A DNA stretch of 35,866 nt from Treponema sp. (GTDB lineage Bacteria > Spirochaetota > Spirochaetia > Treponematales > Breznakiellaceae), in contig JAIRUY010000139.1 in the NCBI GenBank assembly GCA_031254175.1, positions 1-35,866 on the forward strand, given 5' to 3'. Under the pieces are notes generated by a model. The model was not told where the DNA came from and searched no databases. It worked only from the letters and a program-made list of their open reading frames with translations. Of this stretch, positions 16,888 to 24,268 are shown piece by piece. Within the stretch, counting starts at the first letter, position 1, and each line of letters begins with the position of its first letter. The position numbers were made by a program, and so were the translations under genes.

Positions 16888-17739
16888 CTACATTGCTTCA
16901 ACGTATACACAATCACGCAGCTCATTTGCATGACTGCGGATTTTCTTAAGGGCTCTCATTTCAATCTGACGTACAGTTTCAGGTGAAATATCAAGTTTGT
17001 CGCCTATCTCCCTTAGCGTGTGGTGTTCGCAGCCGTTTAACTGATAGCGGTAATTAAGTATCCTTTTTTCTTTATCTTTCAGCTTGTTTAAAATTCTCAT
17101 AGTGCCGTCTTTGGAATTTTTCTTCATCAGATTCCGCTCGGGGCAGTAGGTATAATCTTCATGAATATCCATCGCGCTGACAGATTCCTCATCACCGATA
17201 TTTTGTTCAAACGGAAGCGAATCGGCGGACATATTTATGATAAAATCGACATCTTGAACCGAAACTCCAAGTTCTTTGGCAATGTCGGAACTTTGCGGCT
17301 GATGCATTAAAGACTGGGCCAAAGAATGATACGCATACTGGATTTTGCGGAGGGCTTCTTCTTTCCGCTGAGGCAGCCGTACAATTCTGCGCTTTTTGGA
17401 AATATAGCGGCTGATAAACTGCCTTATCCACCAGCTTGCATACGTACAAAATCTTACGTTTTTACGGAAATCAAATTTAGTTGCGGCATGCATCAAACCC
17501 ATATTCCCTTCCTGAATAATGTCCAAAACCGGAATATCCGGCAAATTGTACAATCCGGCTATTTTCGCAACCAGCCGTAAATTGGAATTTACAAGTTTGT
17601 GAAGGGCTTCGTTGTTTCCTTCCTGAATTTGTTTTGATAATTCCAATTCTTCTTCAAATGACAAGAGGGGGAATACTTTTATTTGCCTGAAATAAGTTTC
17701 AAGCAAGCTGTCATTGGATTTTGATGATTTTTTATGCAT
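16888..17739 (-). CDS. RNA polymerase sigma factor, sigma-70 family group 2 (RpoS/RpoD-like)
   Basis: This 283-aa protein has sigma region 1.2 (about 12-45, ETYFRQIKVFPLLSFEEE), region 2 (NLRLVAKIAGLY, DIIQEGNMGLMHAATKFD, FCTYASWWIRQFISRYI), region 3 (LPQRKEEALRKIQ) and region 4 with the helix-turn-helix HTLREIGDKLDISPETVRQIE. It lacks the long region 1.1 of the housekeeping factor and is the size of Borrelia RpoS, so it should be an alternative factor for -10/-35 promoters. A GGAGG site precedes the ATG. The promoter is a consensus sigma-54 element, so RpoN should control it. That mirrors the Borrelia RpoN-RpoS cascade by analogy; orthology to RpoS is not proven here. Confidence 0.88.
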   Translation of the reverse strand: MHKKSSKSNDSLLETYFRQIKVFPLLSFEEELELSKQIQEGNNEALHKLVNSNLRLVAKIAGLYNLPDIPVLDIIQEGNMGLMHAATKFDFRKNVRFCTYASWWIRQFISRYISKKRRIVRLPQRKEEALRKIQYAYHSLAQSLMHQPQSSDIAKELGVSVQDVDFIINMSADSLPFEQNIGDEESVSAMDIHEDYTYCPERNLMKKNSKDGTMRILNKLKDKEKRILNYRYQLNGCEHHTLREIGDKLDISPETVRQIEMRALKKIRSHANELRDCVYVEAM

Positions 17740-17771
17740 TTGACCTCCCGAACTGACTCTACGTCTTACAT

Positions 17772-17788
17772 AGCAATATCCGTGCCAA
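17772..17788 (-). promoter_or_regulatory. Sigma-54 (RpoN) -24/-12 promoter of the RpoS-like gene
   Basis: The minus strand reads TTGGCACGGATATTGCT, an exact fit to the TGGCACG-N4-TTGCW consensus. With the C of TTGC (17773) at -12, transcription would begin near 17761. The resulting leader of about 21 nt contains GGAGG just ahead of the sigma gene ATG at 17739. Position, orientation and spacing all agree. Confidence 0.88.
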
Positions 17789-17916
17789 GTTTCATTATTT
17801 CTTAATAATAATCGTAACTCTATACTAAATAAGGAATTACATCATTCAAATAGAAAGCCCATATAATATTAAAAGGCAAAAGTGTATAGTTTTTTATACA
17901 GTTATTATATTTTTAT

Positions 17917-17953
17917 AATTAGTGTCTGTCTATAATGTGGACAGACACTAATT
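17917..17953. promoter_or_regulatory. Perfect 14-bp inverted repeat, candidate enhancer/operator
   Basis: AATTAGTGTCTGTC (17917-17930) and its exact reverse complement (17940-17953) flank the 9-nt spacer TATAATGTG. The dyad centre is about 174 bp upstream of the predicted sigma-54 start, the usual distance range for an activator (bEBP) binding site, and 80 bp before the gene at 18016. No T-tract follows, so a terminator is unlikely. A second, weaker dyad (TGTATA-N6-TATACA, 17883-17900) lies nearby. The alternative is paired ends of a small mobile remnant. Confidence 0.6.
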
Positions 17954-18000
17954 AGATTTGAAAAAACTGCATACGTTTTATAGAATAACTTGCCATTTTA

Positions 18001-18009
18001 TGATATAAG
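18001..18009 (+). promoter_or_regulatory. Extended -10 promoter, predicted leaderless start for the 18016 gene
   Basis: TG-A-TATAAG (18001-18009) matches an extended -10 (TGnTATAAT with one mismatch). The ATG follows after six bases with no Shine-Dalgarno. No good -35 is visible, as is common with extended -10 elements. Confidence 0.4.
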
Positions 18010-18015
18010 TGAGAC

Positions 18016-18462
18016 ATGGATTATATGATCACTGAAAAAGAAAAAGACGGAGATATTTACTATTATGTTAAATGGTCTCCTCTTGTCACTGCCGACCGGT
18101 GGGAAATAAACGCAAAAGTCCCTTCGGTTGCCGGAATTTATGAAATATACTGGATGGACGAAAAAAAACGCCTGCGGATGTTTAAAGTAGGACGAACAGA
18201 TTACGGCGGGCTAAGAAGCGAGATTCGCCGTCTTACCGATCCCGAACTGTGTTTTAATGATGAAAAAGGCAAAAAAATACTGGAAGAAAAAGAAATATAT
18301 TTCCGTTATACCTGCAACGATTCCGCCAATGTAATGGCTGATATTCTATGGTTCCTCTTGTCAACATATTTTCCGGAAGATACTCATGAGCCGCATTCCG
18401 GGCGTCACAATGAAATTTATGTTAACCAATCCGCGCCTGACCAGCTAATTTGGGTACCTTAA
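18016..18462 (+). CDS. Uncharacterised protein with GIY-YIG-like N-terminal half
   Basis: This 148-aa soluble protein shows AGIYEIYWMDEKKRLRMFKV followed by GRTDYGGLRSEIRRLTD (about 38-75). That recalls the GIY...YIG(K/R)T...L..R core of GIY-YIG nucleases, with FKVGRT in the place of YIGxT. The rest is acidic and ends HNEIYVNQSAPDQLIWVP. Catalytic competence cannot be judged from reading alone, and a non-nuclease role is as likely. It precedes the YciO/TsaC-like gene by 7 bp, so the two are probably co-transcribed. The start is the ATG 6 nt after an extended -10. Confidence 0.6.
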   Translation: MDYMITEKEKDGDIYYYVKWSPLVTADRWEINAKVPSVAGIYEIYWMDEKKRLRMFKVGRTDYGGLRSEIRRLTDPELCFNDEKGKKILEEKEIYFRYTCNDSANVMADILWFLLSTYFPEDTHEPHSGRHNEIYVNQSAPDQLIWVP

Positions 18463-18469
18463 GATTTCC

Positions 18470-19144
18470 ATGATTGAATACATTGTCCCGTCCAACATTG
18501 ATGACAGAATACTTGCCCGCGCAGTGCGGATGCTGGAGAAAGGGGGTTTAATTGCGCTGCCCACAGATACAAGCTGGAGCATTGTATGTTCGATAAAGTC
18601 ATCAGACGCTATTAAAAAACTGAGGCATCTTTCAGGCGAAAGGGATGAGCGGCACTTTACTCTTTTGTGTTCAAGCATCTCCCAATTTGCGGAAGTGTGC
18701 AGTCTGGACAATACCCGTTTCCGTTTAATCAAGCGCCTCTCTCCGGGGCCTTATGTGTTTATCCTAAAAACTCTTTCGGGAACAGAAAAAGCCCTGGATA
18801 TCCGCCGCCGCGAAGTTGGAGTCCGCATCCCTGATCATCCCGTCCCTATCGGCCTGATTAACTCACTTGGAAATCCGCTTTATTCAATAACAGCAAAAAG
18901 AAATATGACGGGAATTGATAATGATGAAATATTCCATAATGAAGCGGAAGAAACATCTTCCGAACTGCCGCCTATCCCGGAAGAAGAACTCTTTGAAAGC
19001 GGATGGGAACTTGAAGAAATCAGCGGAGTTGATTTAATTTTGGACAGCGCAGAAGAACGCGAGCGAATTTTCTCTACAATTCTGGATTTGTACTCTGATG
19101 AAATAAAAATGCTTCGTCAGGGAGCGGGAGCATGGCCTGCCTAG
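18470..19144 (+). CDS. YciO/TsaC/Sua5-family protein, possible threonylcarbamoyl-AMP synthase
   Basis: This 224-aa YrdC-like domain protein is of the family that makes threonylcarbamoyl-AMP for tRNA t6A modification, or of its YciO branch. It shows the N-terminal GGLIALPTDTSWSIVC nucleotide segment, the KKLRHLSGERDE region in the position of the KxR-type binding motif, SPGPYVFILK, and VGVRIPDHPVPIGLINSLGNPL. The text is closer to YciO (LSPGPYVFIL, IPDHPI-like) than to TsaC, and YciO proteins may not perform t6A synthesis. An acidic insertion near 155-175 (EAEETSSELPPIPEEE) is unusual. It is the second gene after the GIY-YIG-like protein. Confidence 0.8.
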   Translation: MIEYIVPSNIDDRILARAVRMLEKGGLIALPTDTSWSIVCSIKSSDAIKKLRHLSGERDERHFTLLCSSISQFAEVCSLDNTRFRLIKRLSPGPYVFILKTLSGTEKALDIRRREVGVRIPDHPVPIGLINSLGNPLYSITAKRNMTGIDNDEIFHNEAEETSSELPPIPEEELFESGWELEEISGVDLILDSAEERERIFSTILDLYSDEIKMLRQGAGAWPA

Positions 19145-19281
19145 AAGGGCTGCTGCTGCTCTTTTATAATTAACCACGAATAGACACGAATAATAGAAAA
19201 AGTTAATTTTAGTTATTTTTGATTTAAACGCTTGTTTCTGGTAAAATTAAGAAAAATTTTCATGATGGTTAGTTTTTTCTA

Positions 19282-19290
19282 TGATATAAT
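19282..19290 (+). promoter_or_regulatory. Extended -10 promoter of the cardiolipin synthase gene
   Basis: TG-A-TATAAT (19282-19290) is a perfect extended -10. The ATG at 19300 lies nine bases on, predicting a leader of at most about 3 nt. No Shine-Dalgarno and no clear -35. Confidence 0.5.
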
Positions 19291-19299
19291 CTACAATTA

Positions 19300-20850
19300 A
19301 TGGCTAAGAATAAATGGCTGAAGCTGGTCTTTTCAAGAAGAACTCTTGTTATCTTTACCCTTCTTGCACAAATATTCCTTACCATTTTTATTGTGGCCAG
19401 CACAAGTATGTATTTAAAATATTCATACTGGTTTCTTATTTTTTTAAGCGTCATTGTCTGCATTTACGTAATTAATAAACGTGAAAAGGCCGGTTATAAA
19501 CTTACATGGATTTTCATCATTCTGTTGTTCCCGATTTTTGGAGGAGTTTTATATATCCTGCTTAATTTCTGGTCTAATCCGAAAAAATTAAGAAGATCAA
19601 TTGATCGCAACATAAGAGACAGCCGGGAGGCTTTTCATCTTCCGGGAAACTGTTTTGATGAATTGATAGATTCTCATCCGGACTTTAAAACCCAAGCGCA
19701 TTACCTGCAGAAATATGCCGGCTTTCCGGTTTACGGTAATACAAAACAGGAATATTTGCCCTCAGGAGAAGCGTTTTTTTACAAAGTGATGGAAAAAATG
19801 AAAAAAGCCCAAAAATATATCTTCCTGGAATTTTTTATCATAAAAGAAGGGATGATGTTTAATTCAATTTTAAAGATACTGGAAATGAAGGCCGCCGAAG
19901 GTCTTGATATCCGGATAATATACGATGATCTCGGCTGTTTTTTTACCCTTCCGCCTGATTTTCGGGACAAACTGGACATGAAAGGAATTAAAACTTTTGT
20001 TTTTAATCCGTTCAGGCCGATCGTTTCTTCTTTGCAGAATAACCGCGATCACAGAAAAATTATTTCGATTGACGGAAAAGTCGCATTTACAGGCGGACTA
20101 AACCTCGCTGATGAGTATATCAATGTCGTGGAACGTTTCGGGCACTGGAAAGATTCAGCTGTGATGCTTGAAGGAGACGGAGCGTGGTCTTTAACCCTCA
20201 TTTTCCTGCAAATGTGGAACCTGAGCACAAAAGAAAAAGATGATTATTCTGTTTTTTATTCCGGAGAAGAAAGGGAAGAACACACAGATGAAGAATTAAA
20301 AACGTGGGGTTATGTACAGCCATACGCGGACAATCCGATTGACGTTGAAAATGTCGGAGAACATGTTTACATTCAAATAATAAATCAGGCAAAAAATTAT
20401 GTTTATATCAATACGCCTTATCTGATTGTAGATGACAACCTGTTGTCAGCGCTCATGCTGGCTGCAAAAAGCGGAGTGGATGTACGCATTATTACCCCGC
20501 ACCGGTGGGATAAATGGATAGTCGCAATTACATCCCGCTCATATTATATGCGGCTTATTCAGGCAGGCGTGAAAGTTTATGAATATACATCCGGCTTTAA
20601 TCACGGAAAAACATTTGTCTCTGATGACAAAATCGCCACTGTCGGAACAACCAATCTGGATTTCCGCAGCCTGTATCTTCACTTTGAATGCGGTGTGTTA
20701 ATTTATTCAAGCAAAACGATAATGGCAATTAAGGAAGATTTTCTGGAAACAATGCCTTCATCAAAAGAAATGACAATCAAAGACTGTGCCAAGAATTCTT
20801 TCCAGCGGATTATTCAGGATTTACTGCGTATCTTCGCTCCATTGATGTAA
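19300..20850 (+). CDS. cls: Cardiolipin synthase, phospholipase D superfamily
   Basis: This membrane enzyme joins phosphatidyl groups to make cardiolipin. The 516 aa start with a hydrophobic region of two to three helices (about 12-35, 42-58 and 69-92). Two HKD motifs follow: His251-x-Lys253-x4-Asp258 (HRKIISID) and His435-x-Lys437-x4-Asp442 (HGKTFVSD), each with the downstream GG/GT-TN pattern (GGLNLADEY, GTTNLDFRS). Domain order and length match bacterial ClsA. It starts at an ATG without a ribosome site, just after an extended -10. The DUF2974 gene follows after 26 bp but has its own promoter-like sequence. Confidence 0.93.
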   Translation: MAKNKWLKLVFSRRTLVIFTLLAQIFLTIFIVASTSMYLKYSYWFLIFLSVIVCIYVINKREKAGYKLTWIFIILLFPIFGGVLYILLNFWSNPKKLRRSIDRNIRDSREAFHLPGNCFDELIDSHPDFKTQAHYLQKYAGFPVYGNTKQEYLPSGEAFFYKVMEKMKKAQKYIFLEFFIIKEGMMFNSILKILEMKAAEGLDIRIIYDDLGCFFTLPPDFRDKLDMKGIKTFVFNPFRPIVSSLQNNRDHRKIISIDGKVAFTGGLNLADEYINVVERFGHWKDSAVMLEGDGAWSLTLIFLQMWNLSTKEKDDYSVFYSGEEREEHTDEELKTWGYVQPYADNPIDVENVGEHVYIQIINQAKNYVYINTPYLIVDDNLLSALMLAAKSGVDVRIITPHRWDKWIVAITSRSYYMRLIQAGVKVYEYTSGFNHGKTFVSDDKIATVGTTNLDFRSLYLHFECGVLIYSSKTIMAIKEDFLETMPSSKEMTIKDCAKNSFQRIIQDLLRIFAPLM

Positions 20851-20871
20851 TCGGGCAATTTTTATTATATT
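20842..20871 (+). promoter_or_regulatory. Promoter of the DUF2974 gene, predicted leaderless
   Basis: TTGATG (20842-20847, overlapping the end of cls) and TATATT (20866-20871) are 18 bp apart. Five bases separate the -10 from the ATG at 20877. No Shine-Dalgarno is present. Confidence 0.45.
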
Positions 20872-20876
20872 TATGT

Positions 20877-21998
20877 ATGGCAAGTATATTCGATTATTTA
20901 ACATGGAGAGGCGATCTGGATTTTAATCAGTCTCCGCCAAACCCCGTTGATTATGCTATATTCTCCCAAATATCCTACCTTCCATTTGACGGCATCGTTC
21001 CCGGTCCGGGTGAAAAAGAAGGGATCAGCCTCTATCTTGCCTTAAACGCATTGATGAAAAAACTTGAAAACAACAAACATGCGAAAAAGCCGGTATTTAT
21101 GTTCAGGGAAGATCCAGATTTTATCACCGCTCTTGCCTCTTCAAATCGTTTCAAAAACTGCCATCTTATCGGTTACGTTAATCATATAAATGCTGAACGG
21201 CAGATTCAGTTTTCCGCGGTATGCGTAAATACAGGAGACGATTCCTTCTCAGTAATTTTCCGCGGAACGGATTTGTCGTTTGTAGGATGGAAAGAAGACT
21301 TTAACATGGCTTTCAGCGAAATAATTCCCTCTCAGATTGAAGCGGTAAAATATCTGGAAAATATGGCAACCATGGTAAAAGGAACGTTACGCATCAGCGG
21401 TCACTCAAAAGGCGGAAATCTCGCTGTTTTTTCCGCATCGCGCTGCAGCAAAAACATTCAAATGCGTATAACAGATATTTACAGTTACGACGCGCCCGGG
21501 TTTCACAGAAAAGTTTTCGACAGCGAAGGTTATTCTTCCATTAGAGACAAAATACATTCATATATCCCGCAAACATCCATTGTCGGCATGGTTCTGGAAC
21601 AAGGCTGTGATTATACAGTAATTCGAAGCTCTGAGACCGGCCTTATGCAGCACTCGCTCTTTTCCTGGGATGTAACCCATAACGATATGATTCATGTTGA
21701 TGATGTTTCTGTAGGCAGCCGCTTTGTGGACAAAACATTAAAGGAATGGCTTGGCAGCCTTGATAATGACCAGCGTGAAAAGTTCATTGAAGCTATTTAT
21801 GCAATTTTGAGCAAATCAGAAGTAAAATCAATTAACGAACTTGAAAGCTCGTGGTTAATATCTGTGGGACGGATAATGAAATCTCTCGGCGACATTGATG
21901 CATCTACAAGAAGATTAATCCTGAATACAATTGCAGAGCTGTTCCGTTCTGCAGGGCGTAATATTGACACCTTGTTTAACAGGAAAACCAGTGATTAA
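20877..21998 (+). CDS. DUF2974 (Mbeg1-like) alpha/beta-hydrolase fold protein
   Basis: This 373-aa soluble protein begins MASIFDYLTWRGDLDFNQSP, the characteristic start of the DUF2974/Mbeg1-like family, followed by the YAIFSQISYLPFDG segment. A lipase-like nucleophile elbow, GHSKGG with Ser177, lies inside LRISGHSKGGNLAVFSA, and YSYDAPGF follows. Family members are predicted lipases/esterases of unknown substrate. No signal peptide is seen, so a cytosolic site is likely. The next gene (EamA transporter) starts inside its last codons, so they are co-transcribed. Its position after cls suggests a membrane-lipid link, by association only. Confidence 0.82.
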   Translation: MASIFDYLTWRGDLDFNQSPPNPVDYAIFSQISYLPFDGIVPGPGEKEGISLYLALNALMKKLENNKHAKKPVFMFREDPDFITALASSNRFKNCHLIGYVNHINAERQIQFSAVCVNTGDDSFSVIFRGTDLSFVGWKEDFNMAFSEIIPSQIEAVKYLENMATMVKGTLRISGHSKGGNLAVFSASRCSKNIQMRITDIYSYDAPGFHRKVFDSEGYSSIRDKIHSYIPQTSIVGMVLEQGCDYTVIRSSETGLMQHSLFSWDVTHNDMIHVDDVSVGSRFVDKTLKEWLGSLDNDQREKFIEAIYAILSKSEVKSINELESSWLISVGRIMKSLGDIDASTRRLILNTIAELFRSAGRNIDTLFNRKTSD

Positions 21999-22908
21999 AA
22001 AACCGCTATCTGAAAAAATTAAGGCTCTTGCCGCAATAATCAGCGTTGTTTTATTCTGGGGTTTCTCTTTTATTTCGATAAAAGTAACCGTAGCTGTTTT
22101 TCAGCCCATGTCGCTTGGTATGCTTCGCTTTGGAATAGCCATTATTTTTCTTTACATACTCAAGCAAAAACTCGCGCCTTCGGAAAAATTGCGTTTAAAA
22201 GACATTCCTCTGCTGATTGCCGCAGGCTTTGTGGGAGTTACACTTTACTTTTTTTTCGAAAACAACGGCATATATCTTGTAAGCGCTTCCGAAGCATCTA
22301 TCGCAATAGGTTCTATCCCCGTTCTTACCATGATAGCCGATGTTGTTTTTGAAAAAATCAAAGCCAAAAAAAACAGGATGCCGCAAGCGCAGAGCCGCCC
22401 CGGAATACAGCAATGGCTCGGGTGTTTTATTTCTATTGGCGGAGTAATATTGGTAGCGGGGGTCTCTTTTGTTATTTCAGGGAGTATCCGGGGTTATATT
22501 TATATGTCAGGCGCTGCTCTGAGCTGGGTATTTTATTCTTTTCTGACAAGGGCATTGTTTACCCGCTGTTCCAGAATATACATTGTGTTCTGGCAGAGCG
22601 TGGCAGGATTTATTATGTTTATTCCATTTTCTTTTCATGAGTTTTCCAGATGGGGAAATGCCGATGCGGAAGTTATCATTCATTTGTTTTTCCTTGCCAT
22701 ATTTTGTTCCGCCCTTGGATACTGGTTATATGTTTACGCTTTGGACAAACTCGGTGTTTCCGTCTGCGCGATTTTCATCAACCTGATTCCTGTTGTTACA
22801 GTTATTGCCAGTTTCATCATGTTAGGTGACAGGCTCTCTTCTTTGCAATGGCTTGGCGCAGGGCTTGTTATTGCCGGAGTCTATTTGACAATGATAAGGC
22901 ATAGATAA
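21991..22908 (+). CDS. EamA/DMT-family permease
   Basis: This 305-aa integral membrane protein has about ten hydrophobic segments in two EamA repeats: LFWGFSFISIKVTVAVFQPM near the start and SALGYWLYVYALDKLGVSVC in the second half. The C-terminal GLVIAGVYLTMI is also typical. DMT exporters move amino acids or other metabolites; the substrate here is unknown. The start is taken as the GTG at 21991, which overlaps the preceding stop by 8 nt and has AGGA upstream. An in-frame ATG at 21931 would add 20 non-hydrophobic residues inside the previous gene and is less likely. Confidence 0.82.
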   Translation: MIKKPLSEKIKALAAIISVVLFWGFSFISIKVTVAVFQPMSLGMLRFGIAIIFLYILKQKLAPSEKLRLKDIPLLIAAGFVGVTLYFFFENNGIYLVSASEASIAIGSIPVLTMIADVVFEKIKAKKNRMPQAQSRPGIQQWLGCFISIGGVILVAGVSFVISGSIRGYIYMSGAALSWVFYSFLTRALFTRCSRIYIVFWQSVAGFIMFIPFSFHEFSRWGNADAEVIIHLFFLAIFCSALGYWLYVYALDKLGVSVCAIFINLIPVVTVIASFIMLGDRLSSLQWLGAGLVIAGVYLTMIRHR

Positions 22909-22914
22909 TATAAT
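22885..22914 (+). promoter_or_regulatory. Consensus promoter of the xthA operon, predicted leaderless
   Basis: Perfect TTGACA (22885-22890) and perfect TATAAT (22909-22914) with an 18-bp spacer sit within the last codons and stop of the EamA gene. Only six bases separate the -10 from the ATG at 22921, so transcription should begin at the start codon. No Shine-Dalgarno. Confidence 0.7.
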
Positions 22915-22920
22915 GATCCC

Positions 22921-23697
22921 ATGCGCATTATTTCATGGAATGTTAACGGTATCCGCTCGTTAGAAAAGCGCGGGTTTACCGATTGGCTGGTAAAAGAAAA
23001 CCCCGATGTTCTGTGCCTGAATGAAACAAAAGCCGAACCCGGACAGCTCTCATCTGCTCTTTTAAACCCGCCTGTTAAAGGACCGGCCTACTCTGTTTTT
23101 TGGGCAAGCTCAAAAAGAAAAGGATATTCCGGCGTGGCGATTTATACAAAAAAAAAGCCGGATGATGTGCGTTTTATGAATAAGCCGGAATTTGACAATG
23201 AAGGACGCGTCCTGATTGCAGAGTACAAAGATTTTTCCCTGATAGCGGCCTATTTCCCGAATTCGCAGTATGAGCGAAAGCGGATAGATTATAAACTTGC
23301 CTTTAATGACGCAATGTTAAAACTTTGTAATTCCATTGTAAAAAAAGGCCGGCATTTCCTTCTTTGCGGCGATTTTAATGTGGCGCACACGCCCATTGAT
23401 ATTGCGCGTCCAAAAGCAAATGAAAACAGCCCCGGATACCTCCCAGAAGAGCGCGAGTGGATGGACAAGTTTACCGCGTCCGGCCATGTTGACACATTCC
23501 GTCATTTTCATCCGGGAGAGCCGGGACATTACACATGGTGGTCTTATATGGGGCAGGCGCGCAGAAATAATGTCGGATGGAGACTTGATTACCACTGTGT
23601 AGACAAAAACTTTTTATCAAAAGTAAAATCGTCTATTATAAGAGCCGAAGTCGAAGGTTCCGATCATTGCCCTGTGGAGATAACGCTTGATATATGA
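22921..23697 (+). CDS. xthA: Exodeoxyribonuclease III / AP endonuclease
   Basis: This base-excision repair enzyme cleaves at abasic sites and degrades 3' ends. The 258 aa carry the full exonuclease-endonuclease-phosphatase set: SWNVNGIRS with Asn7, the metal Glu35 (CLNETKA), YFPNSQYERKRIDYKL, the CGDFNVAHTPIDIARPK segment (catalytic Asp and Asn), and the C-terminal GSDHCPVE with the Asp-His pair. Length is normal (about 250-270). It leads a four-gene run of nucleic-acid and protease functions and starts right after a perfect -35/-10 pair. Confidence 0.95.
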   Translation: MRIISWNVNGIRSLEKRGFTDWLVKENPDVLCLNETKAEPGQLSSALLNPPVKGPAYSVFWASSKRKGYSGVAIYTKKKPDDVRFMNKPEFDNEGRVLIAEYKDFSLIAAYFPNSQYERKRIDYKLAFNDAMLKLCNSIVKKGRHFLLCGDFNVAHTPIDIARPKANENSPGYLPEEREWMDKFTASGHVDTFRHFHPGEPGHYTWWSYMGQARRNNVGWRLDYHCVDKNFLSKVKSSIIRAEVEGSDHCPVEITLDI

Positions 23698-24257
23698 GAA
23701 TAAAGTACAATGCCCCGACAATTCTTACTTTCACATTGTTATGCGCCATTATAATGCTGTTGTCGCAAACGTTGATTCCGAACCTAAACCTGTACTGGTT
23801 TACAGTTCCGGGAAAAAACAATTTCCATCTAAGCAGCTTCAGAAACTGTGTTACGCTTTTTACTCACATCATGGGACATGTCAACTGGTCTCATTTGAAC
23901 AGCAATTTTACATTGATACTTTTAATCGGCCCCATGCTGGAGGAATACTACGGTTCTGCAGACCTGCTTATAATGATAATCATTACAGCCATAGCCACCG
24001 GCGTGCTTAATGTTCTTTTCTTTAGTACAGGACTCCTTGGCGCTTCCGGCGTAGTATTCATGATGATTCTGCTTTCTTCTTTTACAAATTTTTCCAAAGG
24101 CGAAATTCCTCTGACATTTATTCTTGTTATGATACTGTATATTGGAGTAGAGCTTTATAATTCATTAAACAGTGACAGTATTTCCCAATTTGCGCATATT
24201 ATCGGAGGACTGTGCGGCAGTCTCTTTGGATTTTTGCGCCCGGTGAAAAAGGCATAA
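23694..24257 (+). CDS. Rhomboid-family intramembrane serine protease
   Basis: This 187-aa protein has about five or six hydrophobic segments. The rhomboid dyad is visible: Ser118 in LLGASGVVF (GxSG) and His168 in SQFAHIIGGLCGSLFGF. The HVNWSHLNSNF segment after the first helix is the family's conserved HxNxxHxxxN. It should cleave membrane proteins within the bilayer; the substrate is unknown. It is short, near the minimal six-helix core. Its ATG overlaps the xthA stop by 4 bp, so it is translationally coupled to a DNA-repair gene, an unexplained pairing. Confidence 0.88.
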   Translation: MRIKYNAPTILTFTLLCAIIMLLSQTLIPNLNLYWFTVPGKNNFHLSSFRNCVTLFTHIMGHVNWSHLNSNFTLILLIGPMLEEYYGSADLLIMIIITAIATGVLNVLFFSTGLLGASGVVFMMILLSSFTNFSKGEIPLTFILVMILYIGVELYNSLNSDSISQFAHIIGGLCGSLFGFLRPVKKA

Positions 24258-24268
24258 AGGAACGGTAT

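Noticed and set aside
17917..17953. The 14-bp palindrome as a transcription terminator.
   Set aside because: No T-tract follows on either strand, and no gene ends nearby; it lies in a divergent promoter region.
19170..19195. A CACGAATA-GACACGAATA short direct repeat.
   Set aside because: Two imperfect short copies only; no structure or gene context supports a functional element.
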